The position numbers and the translations under genes were made by a program. Below, in pieces: positions 33,563 to 45,487 of a stretch of DNA of 64,000 bases. The stretch comes from Holothuria scabra (lineage: Eukaryota > Echinodermata > Holothuroidea > Aspidochirotida > Holothuriidae), in the NCBI GenBank assembly GCA_037179385.1, contig CM074193.1, positions 8,949,547-9,013,546 on the forward strand, read 5' to 3'. The first letter of the stretch is position 1, and every line of letters begins with the position of its first letter. The notes under the pieces were generated by a model. It did not search any database, was not told where the DNA came from, and saw only the letters and a list, made by a program, of their open reading frames with translations.

Positions 33563-34172
33563 ATTTCAGATATCTCTAATTAATTTCAGATATCTCTAAA
33601 TAATTGCAGATATCTCTAATTCAATTTCAGATATCTCTAAATAATTGCAGATATCTCTAATTCAATTTCAGATATCTCTAAATAATTGCAGATATCTTCA
33701 AATAATTGCAGATATCTCGAAATAACGAAGTATTTCAGATATCTCTAATTCAATTTCAGATATCTCTAATTCTATTTCAGATATCTCTAATTCATTTTCA
33801 GATATCTCTAATTCATTTTCAGATATCTCTAATTCAATTTCAGATATCTCTAATTCTATTTCAGATATCTCTAATTCTATTTCAGATATCTCTAATTCAA
33901 TTTCAGATGTCTCTAATTCTATTTCAGATATCTCTAATTCAATTTCAGATATCTCTAATTCAATTTCAGATATCTCTAATTCAATTTCAGATATCTCTAA
34001 TTCAATTTCAGATATCTCTAATTCAATTTCAGATATCTCAAATTCAATTTTAGATATCTCTAATTCAGTTTCAGATATCTCTAATTCTATTTCAGATATC
34101 TCTAATTCAATTTTAGATATCTCTAATTCAATTTCAGATATCTCTAATTCAATTTCAGATATCTCTAATTAA
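33563..34172. repeat. 21-bp minisatellite, about 28 copies
   Basis: The unit is TTTCAGATATCTCTAATTCAA with small variants. Several early units are shorter (TAATTGCAGATATCTCTAA) and look like the ancestral edge. Each unit contains the 8-bp palindrome AGATATCT. Because 21 is divisible by three, one frame stays open (repeating QISLIQF), but this is not a gene. Confidence 0.95.
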
Positions 34173-36315
34173 ATCCCAGGTTTTCATATTCATAAGTAAT
34201 GAATAGGAATGAGACATATCCGAAAATCATATTCATGAGCTATTACGCATGTGCATATATCCGAAACAGCTGTAAACATAGCTAGCTAGCTAGCCAGCTT
34301 ATACGTATATACGTACGTACGTTTTACTGGGTTGAGTGCGAGTACTGTGTATGCATTATATTTGTACCATGGACGGAATTCGACGTTGATGCTGAGGCTA
34401 AGTGTTTGTTCCTTTTTTAGGTAGCCTATCACACTTCGATAAATTCAGGAATCTTACAAAAGCGAAGAATAGATTGAGGTTTTTCATCGAGAAACGAAGG
34501 TGGTTCACAAACCTTTTTCAGTCATAGCTTTAACGACGTACAGTATGATCCATTGGCCAGTTCGACTAGCCTAGCCTCTATTACTTATTAACCTTGCACA
34601 GGCAGTCACGTTGCGTGCTGTGACTCTTCAACTAATACTAATAGTAATACTAATACACTGACTGAGGATCCTAACGATTTTCTCGCAAAACTTGTCGTCG
34701 CTGTTCATCCCTGCCAAAGGCACTAGGTAAGAACATTTTTCATAGTTAAGTAACATTTTTGTTGCATACCTCCAAGGTCCAGTCTTTCTTACTGTATCTT
34801 TTGTTTTAAGGATTTCGGTGGGGAAATCGCATAACGATAGGCAAAGGTTATGGTACACTAAAGTACACAGTACTTACTGTAGCCCTCAAACACGGCTGTG
34901 TGTTCGTTCCTCTAACAACACAGCCCTTGCGCGGATACACTTCACAACCGTAGTCAGTCTACGGGGTATTCCAAATACTATACACTTCGTATTGTTACTG
35001 AAATCAAAGATGGTATTATGAAGACCACTACACAGGTGGAGCATCCCATTTCACCAAGTTTGCCACTCGTGACCTTTGACCTGTACTGAGAACAGTTGTC
35101 AAGAGCTTGAAAACATGTTGCGTCGACTTACTGTTACGGTTAAAACTGGCAGTTGAAATTCAGCCAGTCTTTGATGAAACTTTGTGAACATCTTTTGTGG
35201 AAAGGTAAATGCGGTGCCAGAGATCATCTGTGTGAAGTATGGTGAGAATATTTTGTTATTTGGAGACGCAACAGGTGACGTTCGGAGGGCGTCCTGGCCA
35301 GTGACAGTTACAGTTGTGAAGCGTATCTGCGCAAGCCTGAGGGTTGTGTTGTGAGAGGAATGAGTCTAGGCTATGTAACAAACACACAGCCCTGTTCGAG
35401 GGATACACAGTACTACAGTAGGCTAAGCCCATTTCTGTCTGTCCAGCATCCAGGCTTTTGCATGACCTGGGTCATGACTCATGAAAACTTCAACTGGAGT
35501 AAAAACAATGACAGTCTGGCAGTGATCCTCAACTGTAACAGTACACATATGCTAATTGCCAGAGCCTCAGGATAGACGATTGTGCATGGGCCTTACTGGC
35601 AAAGTTTCTCGAGGCCAAGGTTGAATGTAATCTCAGAATGTCAATGTCAGGCAAATGTGAAAATATAGGGTGCCTGTGCACAAAACATTGGCTTACGAAC
35701 AGTGAGAAACCCATTCTTAGCCTATCTTAGGCCTATTGTGCAAGACTGGCCAATTGCATTTTAACCATCTTGTATAGTCGTAAAGGAAACAGTGAACTCT
35801 TGGCGAGAAAAGTTCTCATAAGACCATCTGATCATGAAAGCTGGATATTTCAGTAAAAATTGGTCATTATCCACAAGTTAAAAAATAGTGCAGGCTGTTA
35901 AATAGGTATGTACAGTTACACAATAAACCTAGATATGTTTGCAGTGTTGCTGTACTGTGCCACAACAACAGTCCGTTTCACTTTAAACACATCACGTGAT
36001 TGCATGACTTTTCACACTGGATGTGACTTTCCTTGGAGGCTACAGTACGACTGACAGAATATCACCAAGTCCATGCTACTTATTTAAGTTCCTACAGTAT
36101 TGTGAAATGGATCAGATCTACAGTATACATGGCTACTTCATTTGGTTTGGAGGTACTGTAACGAATCGTTAATACTATCTGGGACATATCCATTAATGAA
36201 GATGTGTTTAAAGACTTGAAGCTTCCAATTTTAACTGGGGGAACAAATCAAACAATTGAAACATAAAGTACACTGTAAGCACTACAGTACGTACTGTAAA
36301 CAGTGTGTGCACAAG
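34173..36315. other. Intergenic, no supported gene
   Basis: Includes CTAGCTAGCTAG/ACGTACGT palindromic words at 34280-34322 and CATGACCTGGGTCATG at 35461-35476, a perfect palindrome of two AGGTCA-type half-sites. TACTGTA/TACAGTA words become frequent from about 34790 onward. Confidence 0.5.
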
Positions 36316-36320
36316 AAACT

Positions 36321-36713
36321 CAGGGCTCGATTTTCATGGTTGTCGGATTGTCCAGGACAACTAAAATTCCAAACGGACAACCAAAAGTTGAAAGTTGGTT
36401 GTCCGATGGACAACCATTTTCCCTCACAATGAACTATATTCAAGCAGCTTGGTTTTATCTGATGGAAGAAGTAATGTATATACTGTTGACTGATCAACTC
36501 TTTCAACTTTTTCCATCATACTGTACAAGTGTTTTTGTCTTGCAAAAATCATATCTTTTTTATTCTTCAAGACTAATTATAGTAATGATGTAATGTAATA
36601 TTTTGGTCAAAATGTTTTGGACAACCAAATTTTCTTTAGGACAACTACTGTAAAAATACTGAATTGGTTACCCGAAGGAAAACCATAAATTTTTCTGAAA
36701 ATCAAAAGGCCTG
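36321..36713. mobile_element. Small hAT-like non-autonomous element
   Basis: The left end CAGGGCTCGATTTTCA and the right end (reverse complement) CAGGCCTTTTGATTTTCA are similar inverted repeats of hAT type. AAACT flanks both ends. Inside, GGTTGTCCGATGGACAACC (near 36397-36415) is a perfect 8-bp stem with a 3-base loop, and GGACAACC recurs several more times. The 5-bp flank is shorter than the 8 bp expected for hAT. Confidence 0.45.
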
Positions 36714-37310
36714 AAACTGTCACTGCACATTGCAAAAACCTGCTCAAACACCAGGTGTGAGTCTGGAGATTGCCTACCTTCTGGCTAACTACTGATGGCT
36801 CTCATGATGAAGTTTTAACAATTTTCAGTAGCTCAAACCTTCCTTAGGCCTACAGTAGGCCTACAGGGAATTGAAAAGATGGGAGGATTTCCAATTGATA
36901 TTTTGGGGTTCCTGATTTATTTTTTTCTTTAAGCATGGGATTTTGTAATGAAGGCCTAGGCCTATTTCAGTTTCCAAACATTTAACCCAAGGCCTTACAC
37001 ACCAAGACCCAACATTGCAACAAGAATGTTTTTACTGTGGGGGCATAATTTTTGTTGGTTTCGGGGGCTTAAACCATAGGCCTAGGCTCTAGCTAGGCTA
37101 TGTGCCAGTCTGCATTTCATGTTATACTCACGCGGAAGATATGCTGAGAATTCATTTTCCCCACGCCAAGAAAATGTTTCCACCAGTCCATGTGTAAAGA
37201 TTATTTTATAGGCATCTTACAAAATTATTCAAAATTTTCCACAATTTGGGGTAAGTGTCATGTTAGTTTGCAATTTTGTCTTTATTTCTAATTCTAACAC
37301 AATCCTATTG
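36714..37310. other. Intergenic, nothing identified
   Basis: Contains several TAGGCCTA words and no gene-like frame. Confidence 0.5.
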
Positions 37311-37640
37311 TTTTTGGTGGAGGTCAAAGGTCATTTGAGGTCACCATGAATCAAAACATGTAAACCTCGCAAACAAAATATCTCAACGGGAAAGACTTGA
37401 ACACTTTTCATATGTGGTATATAGATTTGTCATGTTGGTAAGGAAAAACCTACAGTTTGTGGTTGGGGTCAAAGGTCATTGAAGGTCATTATGGACCTAA
37501 ACACAAAAGACCTCATAGACACGTCATCTCACATGAACGGGCCACTAGAGGTCAAATGCCAGGTCACCAAAGGTCAGATACCAGGTCACCAGAGGTCATA
37601 CAAAATTACCAGAGGTCAAATGCCATATATACCGTACTGT
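37311..37640. repeat. AGGTCA-rich tandem repeat block (left)
   Basis: Diverged units of roughly 145 bp, each starting TTTGTGG...AGGTCAAAGGTCAT. AGGTCA-A-AGGTCA at 37321-37333 and GGGTCA-A-AGGTCA at 37466-37478 are direct repeats spaced by one base. A dense cluster of AGGTCA/AGGTCACC words follows at 37549-37620. The same family occurs at 41155-41740. Confidence 0.75.
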
Positions 37641-38079
37641 ATGAGATTGTAAGGGCAGGGCTGGAAAAAATGTAAATTTCCCTTCAAGCAAATCAAATTT
37701 CCCAGCAAGCAAATCAGAATTTCCCAAAAACTTCACATGTTTACATACAAAAGTACTCAGATTTCCCTTCAAATACCAAAATTTCCTTGCAATGACATTC
37801 CCAAATTGCTGTTTTTTTTCTAGTCATGCGTAAGAGGTTACAAACTTCTTTAACATGATAAAGTATCTATAAGTAGGAAAGTTAGAAGGATTTCATAATT
37901 GGTACTGTATGTAGATGCGTTACAGTTAATAAAAGGTCATAATTGTTTTGGGGAGGTCAGAATTAGTTCATTTGGGGTCCCAGCCCTAGTCATGAAAAGG
38001 TAGAATTTCCAAGATTATCATCTCAGGTCACCAGGGGTCAAAAAGCAAAACTGCCCTAAGCAATGAATTACTGCCCCTT

Positions 38080-40810
38080 GGCTTTCTAGTTCACTGTGTT
38101 ATTATATCTACAGTATTGGTTGGTGTGTTCAGATCGTTGCATACAGGAAGCAATTTTTACAAGGTTCTGGGGTAAATTTGCATTCAGCAATGGGCAATGC
38201 ATTGTCTCACTCAGAAGCAGGGCCTGGGTGTGATGACACCCAAACATCTCTTTTCCTGGGTTATGTGCCTTTACAATGCTCTCTGCATGCAAATTCAGGG
38301 CTACACAGCAAGGTATAGAGTACATAGAGGTGCATAAAGGTGATAAACAGCAGAATGATAGCCTTATTAATTATCATGTACTGTATAATCCTCATCCATG
38401 AATATCTTAATTTTTCTCATAAACTTTAGAGTGGGTAATATCTATTTATACAGCACTTGGCCTGTGTCAGAGTGGCAACAGTGACCTGCAAGCTGCCTGT
38501 GGCAGTGATTGCAGGTTGTGCAATACAGTAGCATTTAAATTAATAATGTGCTGAAGTAAGTTGAAGGGAAAGTGCAGTTTCCCCAGTATGAAATAGTTTA
38601 CCATGTCATACTAATCCAGGAACCTTGTTAGTTTGTTACTAATTAGTCAACTGAGCTCAAGGGAATAATTCCTTTTTTAACATTTTTTTTGTAAAAGTTA
38701 TCTTCAAAACCACAAGCAGATAAATCGGAGATTTAAAAGAGTTTACTGTTTTTCAAAGCAGTTTGTGGCATGTAACTCTTACAGGTACTGTATTTGGATT
38801 ATACATAAGTTTATTTTGTGATACAGTAGATGCTGATAGTGTGTCCAAAATGTTCTTTCTTATCTCACAGTTATTTCATTTCTACTTTACTCCTTTAGGT
38901 GTGTCTAAACTGCTGGCTTTCCGCCTCTGCCCGTTTTGCAGCAAATTTGTGGAGGTCATCTGTGTCAGACTTTGTGTGACATGTAGGCTACAGTACAAAG
39001 AAGGGGCCACCAATATGTTGAGATAGGAGCAGATTTTGTTTGTCTTCCATCAGATTCATGGTTTTCCTAATGGTAGTGTGACGCATCAGCAGGAAGCACT
39101 AAGTTTACTTGGTACGGTAGGTAAGGAGAAGGGTTTTCTAAGGTATAAAATCTGTTGAAATTATGTCAATATCTTTTACTCTTTTGAATGTATCTTCAAA
39201 GTTTGAATGTTTCTGAAGTAAATAGCTTATAATGCTAAAATAATGATGTTGAATTTTGTGTAGTGCTGACATATTTTTTGTGTTTAAAATCCTGTATAAA
39301 TTATCCCTTAATTACTTATGGGGTACTGTAGTTTTGGTTTGGTGATTGATACTGATGATTTTCTTGGACACAATTTTAACTTCCAAAATCAAACCTTCAG
39401 GACATACTAAAATTACAGTGTCATTGTTCTTGAAATGAAGACTGCAAAATCAAAGGGTGTCATATACAGTAGCATGTTCCACTGTAGACATCACAAGTTA
39501 TGCGTATTGAGCTCATGATTATGCAAGGGTAAGTGCAAATCAGAAATTGCGATGTAAAATGGTCAATTTTTAACAGATTTTGATGGTAGTCATCCCAATT
39601 TGCTTGGTTTCAAATTCAGTGCTTTTTACATCAAATACCTGACTTTGTCATTTTTATGTCACACGACCTTTAACAACAGTCTGTCTCTGATGATAGATGT
39701 CAAGGGGTGTTCCTCCTAATGATTAAATGACCCTTTAATCTTGGTATGTCTGAACCAAGACGTGGTTGGCCTAGTGGTTAGAGATTTCCCTTTCAGCTGG
39801 GAATTCTGGGATTCAAATCCTGGTTGAGTCATACCTAAGACCTTAAAAATGGAACCTGTTGCCTTCTCACTTTATGCTCATCATAAGAGATTGGGACAGG
39901 AATCATAATAATGTTGATTTTTAAGGACTAGTGGTGCAATGCCTGCACTGGTTGGTGTTGCCCCCCGAGCTTGAGAATGTTCAGGAATGGCAAGATTGCA
40001 ATGGTTCATTTGTTAAGTGTGTAGGGATATTTCTAACCTAACTCATTATAATTATTGTTGTTGTTGCTATTATTGTATTTATGTTCAGTTTACCATGCCT
40101 TATGCCTGTGCCAGGCAGGATCGGCACTGTGTATAGATACGATCATTCTAGCCTGAAATTACTGTTATTGCTATTTGAGGACTCTTAATGCAAATACTCT
40201 ACGGCTTAGACACAGAAAAATTTTCAATCATACACCCTCAATGCGTCGTAGGCTAAAACTGTTGCACTGCTTGTAACATATGCATCACCGCAATTCATCA
40301 GAATGAAACCTTCGACCATAATTGCCATTTGTCATTTTCCATGTGTGCATCATGCAGATTGACAATTTTTTCCAAGTCTTCTGCTTGTCACCAAAGATTG
40401 GTAGTACAAAGAGAAGTCTGAGTTACATGGAAATGTCTAGTTTGCTTTTCTTTAAGAGGAATTGAATTTATTGTATTTCTATGGGCCTATCTGGGCTTTT
40501 TAGATGACACAGCTTTACTTGTTAAAACAATCATTTCAAAAAGATGGAAAGTTAACCCATTTATTCCGAAGTGATGTATATTTAACTTTAAACCACGTTT
40601 CAATTAATTATGATGTCTTTTAATCTTTTTTTAGGTAAGAAACAGAACTCGAGTGGATAAACTCCAGTCCCTAACACAATGCTGTAAACCTCGACCAGTA
40701 ACAATGGAAATGCCATCAGAGCTACTACCCTCATCCCCTTTTTAGCCTCTCATTGGTGACAAAGCAGCTGAGACAATGTTGGTGAAATCCAAGTGCACTG
40801 GTTGTGAATG
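38080..40810 (+). repeat. Older inverted duplication, arm 1
   Basis: Aligns in reverse orientation with 51670-54245. Shared landmarks: TCTCACTCAGAAG...GGGTGTGATGACACCCAAA (38200 versus 54110), AGGTGTGTCTAAA (38899 versus 53462), AAGCACTAAGTTTACTTGGTAC (39096 versus 53222) and AGAGCTACTACCCTCATCCCC (40719 versus 51740). Divergence is clear, unlike the direct duplication. Confidence 0.88.
39746..40076 (+). mobile_element. tRNA-derived SINE (copy A)
   Basis: The head resembles a tRNA: GTTGGCCTAGTGGTTAGAG (A-box region), GGGATTCAAATCCTGG (B-box, about 39809-39824), then GTCATACCTAAGACCTTAAAAATGG and GCTCATCATAAGAGATTGG. The same phrases occur in the element at 50917-51245. The region ends in ATTATTGTTGTTGTTGC-like sequence. 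The tRNA fold is too eroded for a functional tRNA. The inverted older copy of this locus lacks the insertion. Confidence 0.8.
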
Positions 40811-41154
40811 CAGTAGTGACAACTCTATCCAAGTGAGGCGCCAGCATCAGTTGTTACCTGTGTAGGAGGCTGTACGTGATATCTCTGTGTAATATTTGTA
40901 ATTATCTTTATACGACTCATTCTAAATCATGGTGTCAATATTGTATATCTCCACTCTCTCAATGGCTCACATCGGCCAACTTCACTTGGCATTTGTTTTA
41001 CATCTTGATTTATATGTATAGTACTGTTAAGAGTTTTTGAACTCAGTGGAACCTCATCAGCTGCAGAGGGAAAGGATTGTACTATATTCAAGAGGATATT
41101 TCCTTCTTTGTGAATTGCCCTTTTAGCTGTTTTGAATATCCCTTTTCCTGCTTG

Positions 41155-41745
41155 TTTTTGGTGGAGGTCAAAGCTTGCCTGGGGTCATCACGTTCAAAGT
41201 CTGAAAACTTTGTTAACCTGATATCTCAAGATAGGAAACTTTGATAGATTTCATATTTTGTATGTGGATGCATTATAATTAGAAGATGGTCCCCATTGTT
41301 TTTGGCAGAGGTCAAAGGTGATCTGGGGTCAAATGGGGTCAAAGTCTAAAAATCTCTTTATAGCTCACTATCTCAAGGTGGGAAACTTGGATTCATTTCA
41401 TATGGGCATGTGGATGCGTTATGATCAGGAGATGGTCCATTTTTTCGTGGATTTCAAGGTCATCTGCGGACACCAGAAGTCACCAGAGGTCAAAGTCTGA
41501 AAAGCTTGTTAACTTGATACCTCACGGTAGAATGCTTGTATAGATTTCATATTCAGGAGATAGACCCTTTTGTTATCAGTGGAGGTTAAAGGTCATCTGA
41601 GGTCACTAGAGGTCAAAATGTCAATGAAAACCTTGACATCTCAAAGTGGGAAACCAAATAGATTTCACAAGTGGTGTGTGGAAGAACATTATGGTGAGAA
41701 GATGGTTCCTGTTTTGTTGGTGGAGGTAAAAGGTCATCTGGGGTA
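41155..41745. repeat. AGGTCA-rich tandem repeat block, about 4 units of 125-145 bp (copy A)
   Basis: Units start near 41157, 41300, 41445, 41575 and 41715 with TTTTTGGTGGAGGTCAAAG-type sequence. They continue with GTCAAAGTCTGAAAA, a TATCTCAAG block, GGGAAACTT and TAGATTTCATAT. AGGTCA/GGGTCA half-sites occur two to four times per unit. Confidence 0.85.
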
Positions 41746-41924
41746 GCAAAATTACTTTTTGAACATTCTAGTATAACATTTGAGTGAGAAGATACTGAAT
41801 GGTAAAGATGACATTATTTTAAGTGGAATGTATACCTTTTTGTATCATTGAACCTCAAGTGCACTTTTGCATTCTGGTTATTATTTTTGGTGAAACTTTA
41901 GCTTTGAAGGTCAGTGCTACACAA

Positions 41925-43855
41925 AGTATTGAGGGTACATCTACAGTATCTTGAATAATGAACTAAAAATTCTTCAGTATGTTGATGACAATGTTCTTTT
42001 TTAGATGGTTAGCATGATACTCTTTAGAATGTTATTATCCCTTTGAAAAAATTTGAAAAAGTTTCCATGCAGCTTGAAAATAAATTTTGGCAAAGCAACT
42101 TTTCCTCTGGGTCCCCTGTTCACACAAAAACCTAATTCATTAATTTTTACAAGTTCAAATGGGCTAGTGGTCCAGTGAATGTTCTGGGAATAGTAGTGTG
42201 TAATGGTGGAGACAGCCTTTTCAGACTCCATTTCATGCCTTAACTATCCAGAATTAAAGATGATTGATAAAATTGTTTTGATGGAAACCTTTATTTGCAC
42301 TATCCCAGTTGGTCTATTTATTTCAATATTTTGCTAACCCTTCTGATCAATGCATTTAGCTCTTGGAGAGATTTATAAATTTATATCATAAAGGAAACTT
42401 GACAAAATAAGACTTGAAACAATGTATAATTCTATTTCGACTGGAGGGCTTAATGTTACCCATATTTAGAGTGTTATGGGTGGTGTAAAATGTTATTGGA
42501 TAAAATGTTATTCTGATAATAGCTATGACTTTCGGAAACATCATTTCCGTTTCTTTCTTAGAAAGTATGTCAACACATATTACTTTCAGTGTAACTTTAA
42601 GAGAAATGACGTGGGTATTGACATTTTTGTTAATGATGTTTGACTGGATGGGACTTCATTCTCCTATACAATACTCCATAATAATCCAGCATATTCCTAC
42701 TGTCAACTTATTTGGAATAATCATAATATTAAAATTAATAATAAAGTTATCTATTTTAAATCCTGACATGATAAAGGTATCATGTACGTTTCTGATTTAT
42801 TAGATGTTAACAGTTCTTTAAGTTTTCCTGAGTTTGAAAGGAAACTTTGTATTAACAGACCATTTACTTTGCACTTTGATATACCATAGATGCCATTCCT
42901 TGGCACTGGATATTTCCGTGAACACAGGGATTGAAAATGGAGACATTTTCCCCATTGACAGAGTTTGCCATACAAAAACTAATAGTTTACAGACAGCTCC
43001 CTCCAAAAGCTGGGAGCTGGGCCTATGTCAGTTGTTAAATTGAATTCACACTTTGAGTTTCCTGATTATGTCTGGAAGGACATGTTTCAAACGTCTTTTA
43101 AGTCATTAAGAGAAATTTAGTCACAGTATTTTCAATTCCTTTTTCTCCACAATATACTATGCACAAATTACTTGCTTCATTTGGACGAAACAGAAAACTT
43201 GTGATGCACTTTTTGTGGACAAAGTGATGAAATCTCAGAGCATATTTTCAGGGAATGTTGTAATGTTTCTAATTTTATTAAGATGTACTGTAGAACAAAA
43301 AGTTCTTGATAGGCAGTTTTTATTTTCAAAGTCAGACTTTTTTGGTTACCACCTCTTTCAGAACATCCTTTTATCATTCCTATCTTCAATATGAAGTACT
43401 ACAATTTTCAGAAGAAAATGAATTGAATGAGTGCAAACAAAATTTTTTCACAATTGGCCTAAATTTCTATTTAGCATTGAAATATACTTTGATTGTAAAA
43501 TTATAAGTGGTCCCTTTTCTTTTAACTATTTGAAAACTATACCTTCAGCACAGGTGATCCGTTCTTCAACTAAATCATATTTTAAATTGACTTCCTTACT
43601 CATTTTATAACACAAATGACATCCCAGTTATAGGAGTACAATTTATGAACTGCGTTGTCTTCTCTGCCCTTCAGATAACATTTGATTTTGTAAGTTCTTC
43701 ATATTGTCTTATCTTATTATAAGCAAAACATTGAAGAAAATATTCACATTTGATAAAATTATGGCATGGTATGGTTATCAACATGTATGTTATTAATGTA
43801 TACAATATGTCAATAAAAGATGGCACAAAAAAAACAAAACAAAAAAACAAAGTTC
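41925..43855 (+). mobile_element. Decayed L1/Tx1-like LINE, 3' part (copy A)
   Basis: A plus-strand fossil of a LINE ORF2, broken by stops and frameshifts. Seen in order: ELKILQYVDDNVLF with the RT active site (YVDD at 41978-41989, equivalent to YADD); LDKIRLETMYNSISTGGLNV near 42400, matching the L1 thumb-region block; NNKVIYFKS then DKGIMYVSDLLDVN near 42735-42815, the typical L1 DLLDENG block; and a Cys/His cluster at 43200-43262 (C..LFCG...E...H.F..C), the L1 C-terminal zinc-knuckle-like motif. It ends with AATAAA (43812) and an A-rich tail (43825-43850), as expected of L1-type elements. Confidence 0.85.
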
Positions 43856-45480
43856 ATTCTTGCTATCCAAACATTTCCAAGGGCTCACCTTGGACCTTTT
43901 GTCATCAGGATATTCGTTGAACTCTATCTGTAGCCCTTTGGGGGATTTGGAGGTATCCTGAAGAGCTCTATTTTCCTATGCATCATCTGCTAATATTTTT
44001 TTTTAAATTTATTGTGGGTAAACTTTGTACTCTGTACCTCAGAGAATGCAAAATTGCAAGCATTACAGTAGGAAGTAAAGTTACATGAACCAATAAGTGC
44101 TATTCATTTTGACTTACTACAGATTAAACTCCTTTGCTGCTCTGCCTTTCAATCCCTGACCTAGTCAGAAGGTAGCACGTGCTTCCTTTCATATGAAATC
44201 TTCTCACCGTTAGTCAGTCAGTGTGACTTCCAAATCAAATTTTCAAATTGTATTTTGAGTTGTATTAACTGTTCAACTGATGTTATTTGAAGAGGACTTT
44301 CCCTCATTGGAACACTGCCCCTGGATTCAAACAGGGTTTTGAAAGGAGTTCCATGTCTCCTCATACAAGTAGTCCCCCAATGCCTACAGCATATTTCAGT
44401 TATGTGCTCACAACCCTTAAAATTCCGTTTGATTTGGCATTTCTGATTTATGGCGAGGGTATCGTGTTTTTAGGACATAAACATGACTTTTGAATATGAT
44501 AGTAGGATATTTTCCTCCATCCGAACCACCCAAATTTTTATTGTAAAGTGGGCAAAATTGCCCCACATTTTGCCCTTCGCTGTCCATTTATGGTTCATGT
44601 GAATGAAGCCGAGGAAGGTAAAAGCCATTAAAGCAAAAGGGGAAATTTGGTTCTGCCCACAATTCAAGGGCAAAACACCCTTGGGCTTATTTTGTTCCCT
44701 CAGTATAAAAATATAATATTCCAGAAATTTTTGCTTGCAAAATTTGCACAGTTGATAAGTCCATCCAAATTGCACCTCATCATACAATTGCTAGGGTGAC
44801 ATTCCCTCTTCTTCAGGACATCCCTTTGACATTGGTCCAAAATCAAGTTCAAGTCCAGCTCAGAACACCATCCTATGCCTTTGCTTTGGTCAAGTCTTTC
44901 AATTAACTTCGTAAGGTGCACTACTCATTGCTACAACTTTTCTCTACAGTCTAGCTCATTCTTGAAGCATATTGCAACATTTGGCTCTTCAATTTGCTTC
45001 TGAATTCCACAAAGTAGTCTTGTGTCACTATATGCTTTGCTATCATTCAAAATTATGCAATTCCTTCAAATGAATGTTGCCTTTCTAGTTGGCATACCAT
45101 ATTGTGTTTTCAGAGAGTATGCTTTCAGTCCATCTTATGTGCACTGCAAGAGGTGGGGATAAAGTTTAGGAGAAACAATGTAATATTAACTGGAGTAGCA
45201 TAGCTACTGTCACTCAACCCTTCTGATAGTACCAGTCGAGCTTTTAATTTATCTTGAAAAATGGTGTAAACCTAATAACATACCCAGATGACTCCACAGA
45301 GGGCCAGCTGGCCTGCATGAAAGCCCTGATCATCTAGCAGTTGGACTGATGTGTCTGGTATAAATCTCAAGGCACATGCATGGTCATGCTGCCCATGAGG
45401 GCAGGAAACGGATACTTTAAAGTCATAGTGTATCATGAATGTGACCAGTTTGGTTAGGACAGTAGCATAAGCTAAGCATA
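43856..45480. other. Sequence downstream of the L1-like element, no supported gene
   Basis: Most of this is included in the direct duplication (recurring at 62804-64000). Short frames on both strands are conserved between the copies only because the DNA is near identical. No domain is recognised. Confidence 0.5.
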
Positions 45481-45487
45481 AGCTTGT

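Larger units (their letters stand above)
37557..45050. repeat. Large direct duplication, copy A
   Basis: Matches 56446-64000 along its whole length with very few substitutions. Examples: the RT remnant at 41978 versus 60923, and the AATAAA at 43812 versus 62758. The coordinate offset is 18,889 at the start, 18,944 by 39,381 and 18,950 at the end. The right edge of copy B is cut by the window end, so the true length is unknown. Confidence 0.97.

Noticed and set aside
33706..34053. 115-codon open frame repeating QISLIQF
   Set aside because: A by-product of the 21-bp minisatellite, which stays in frame because 21 is a multiple of three.
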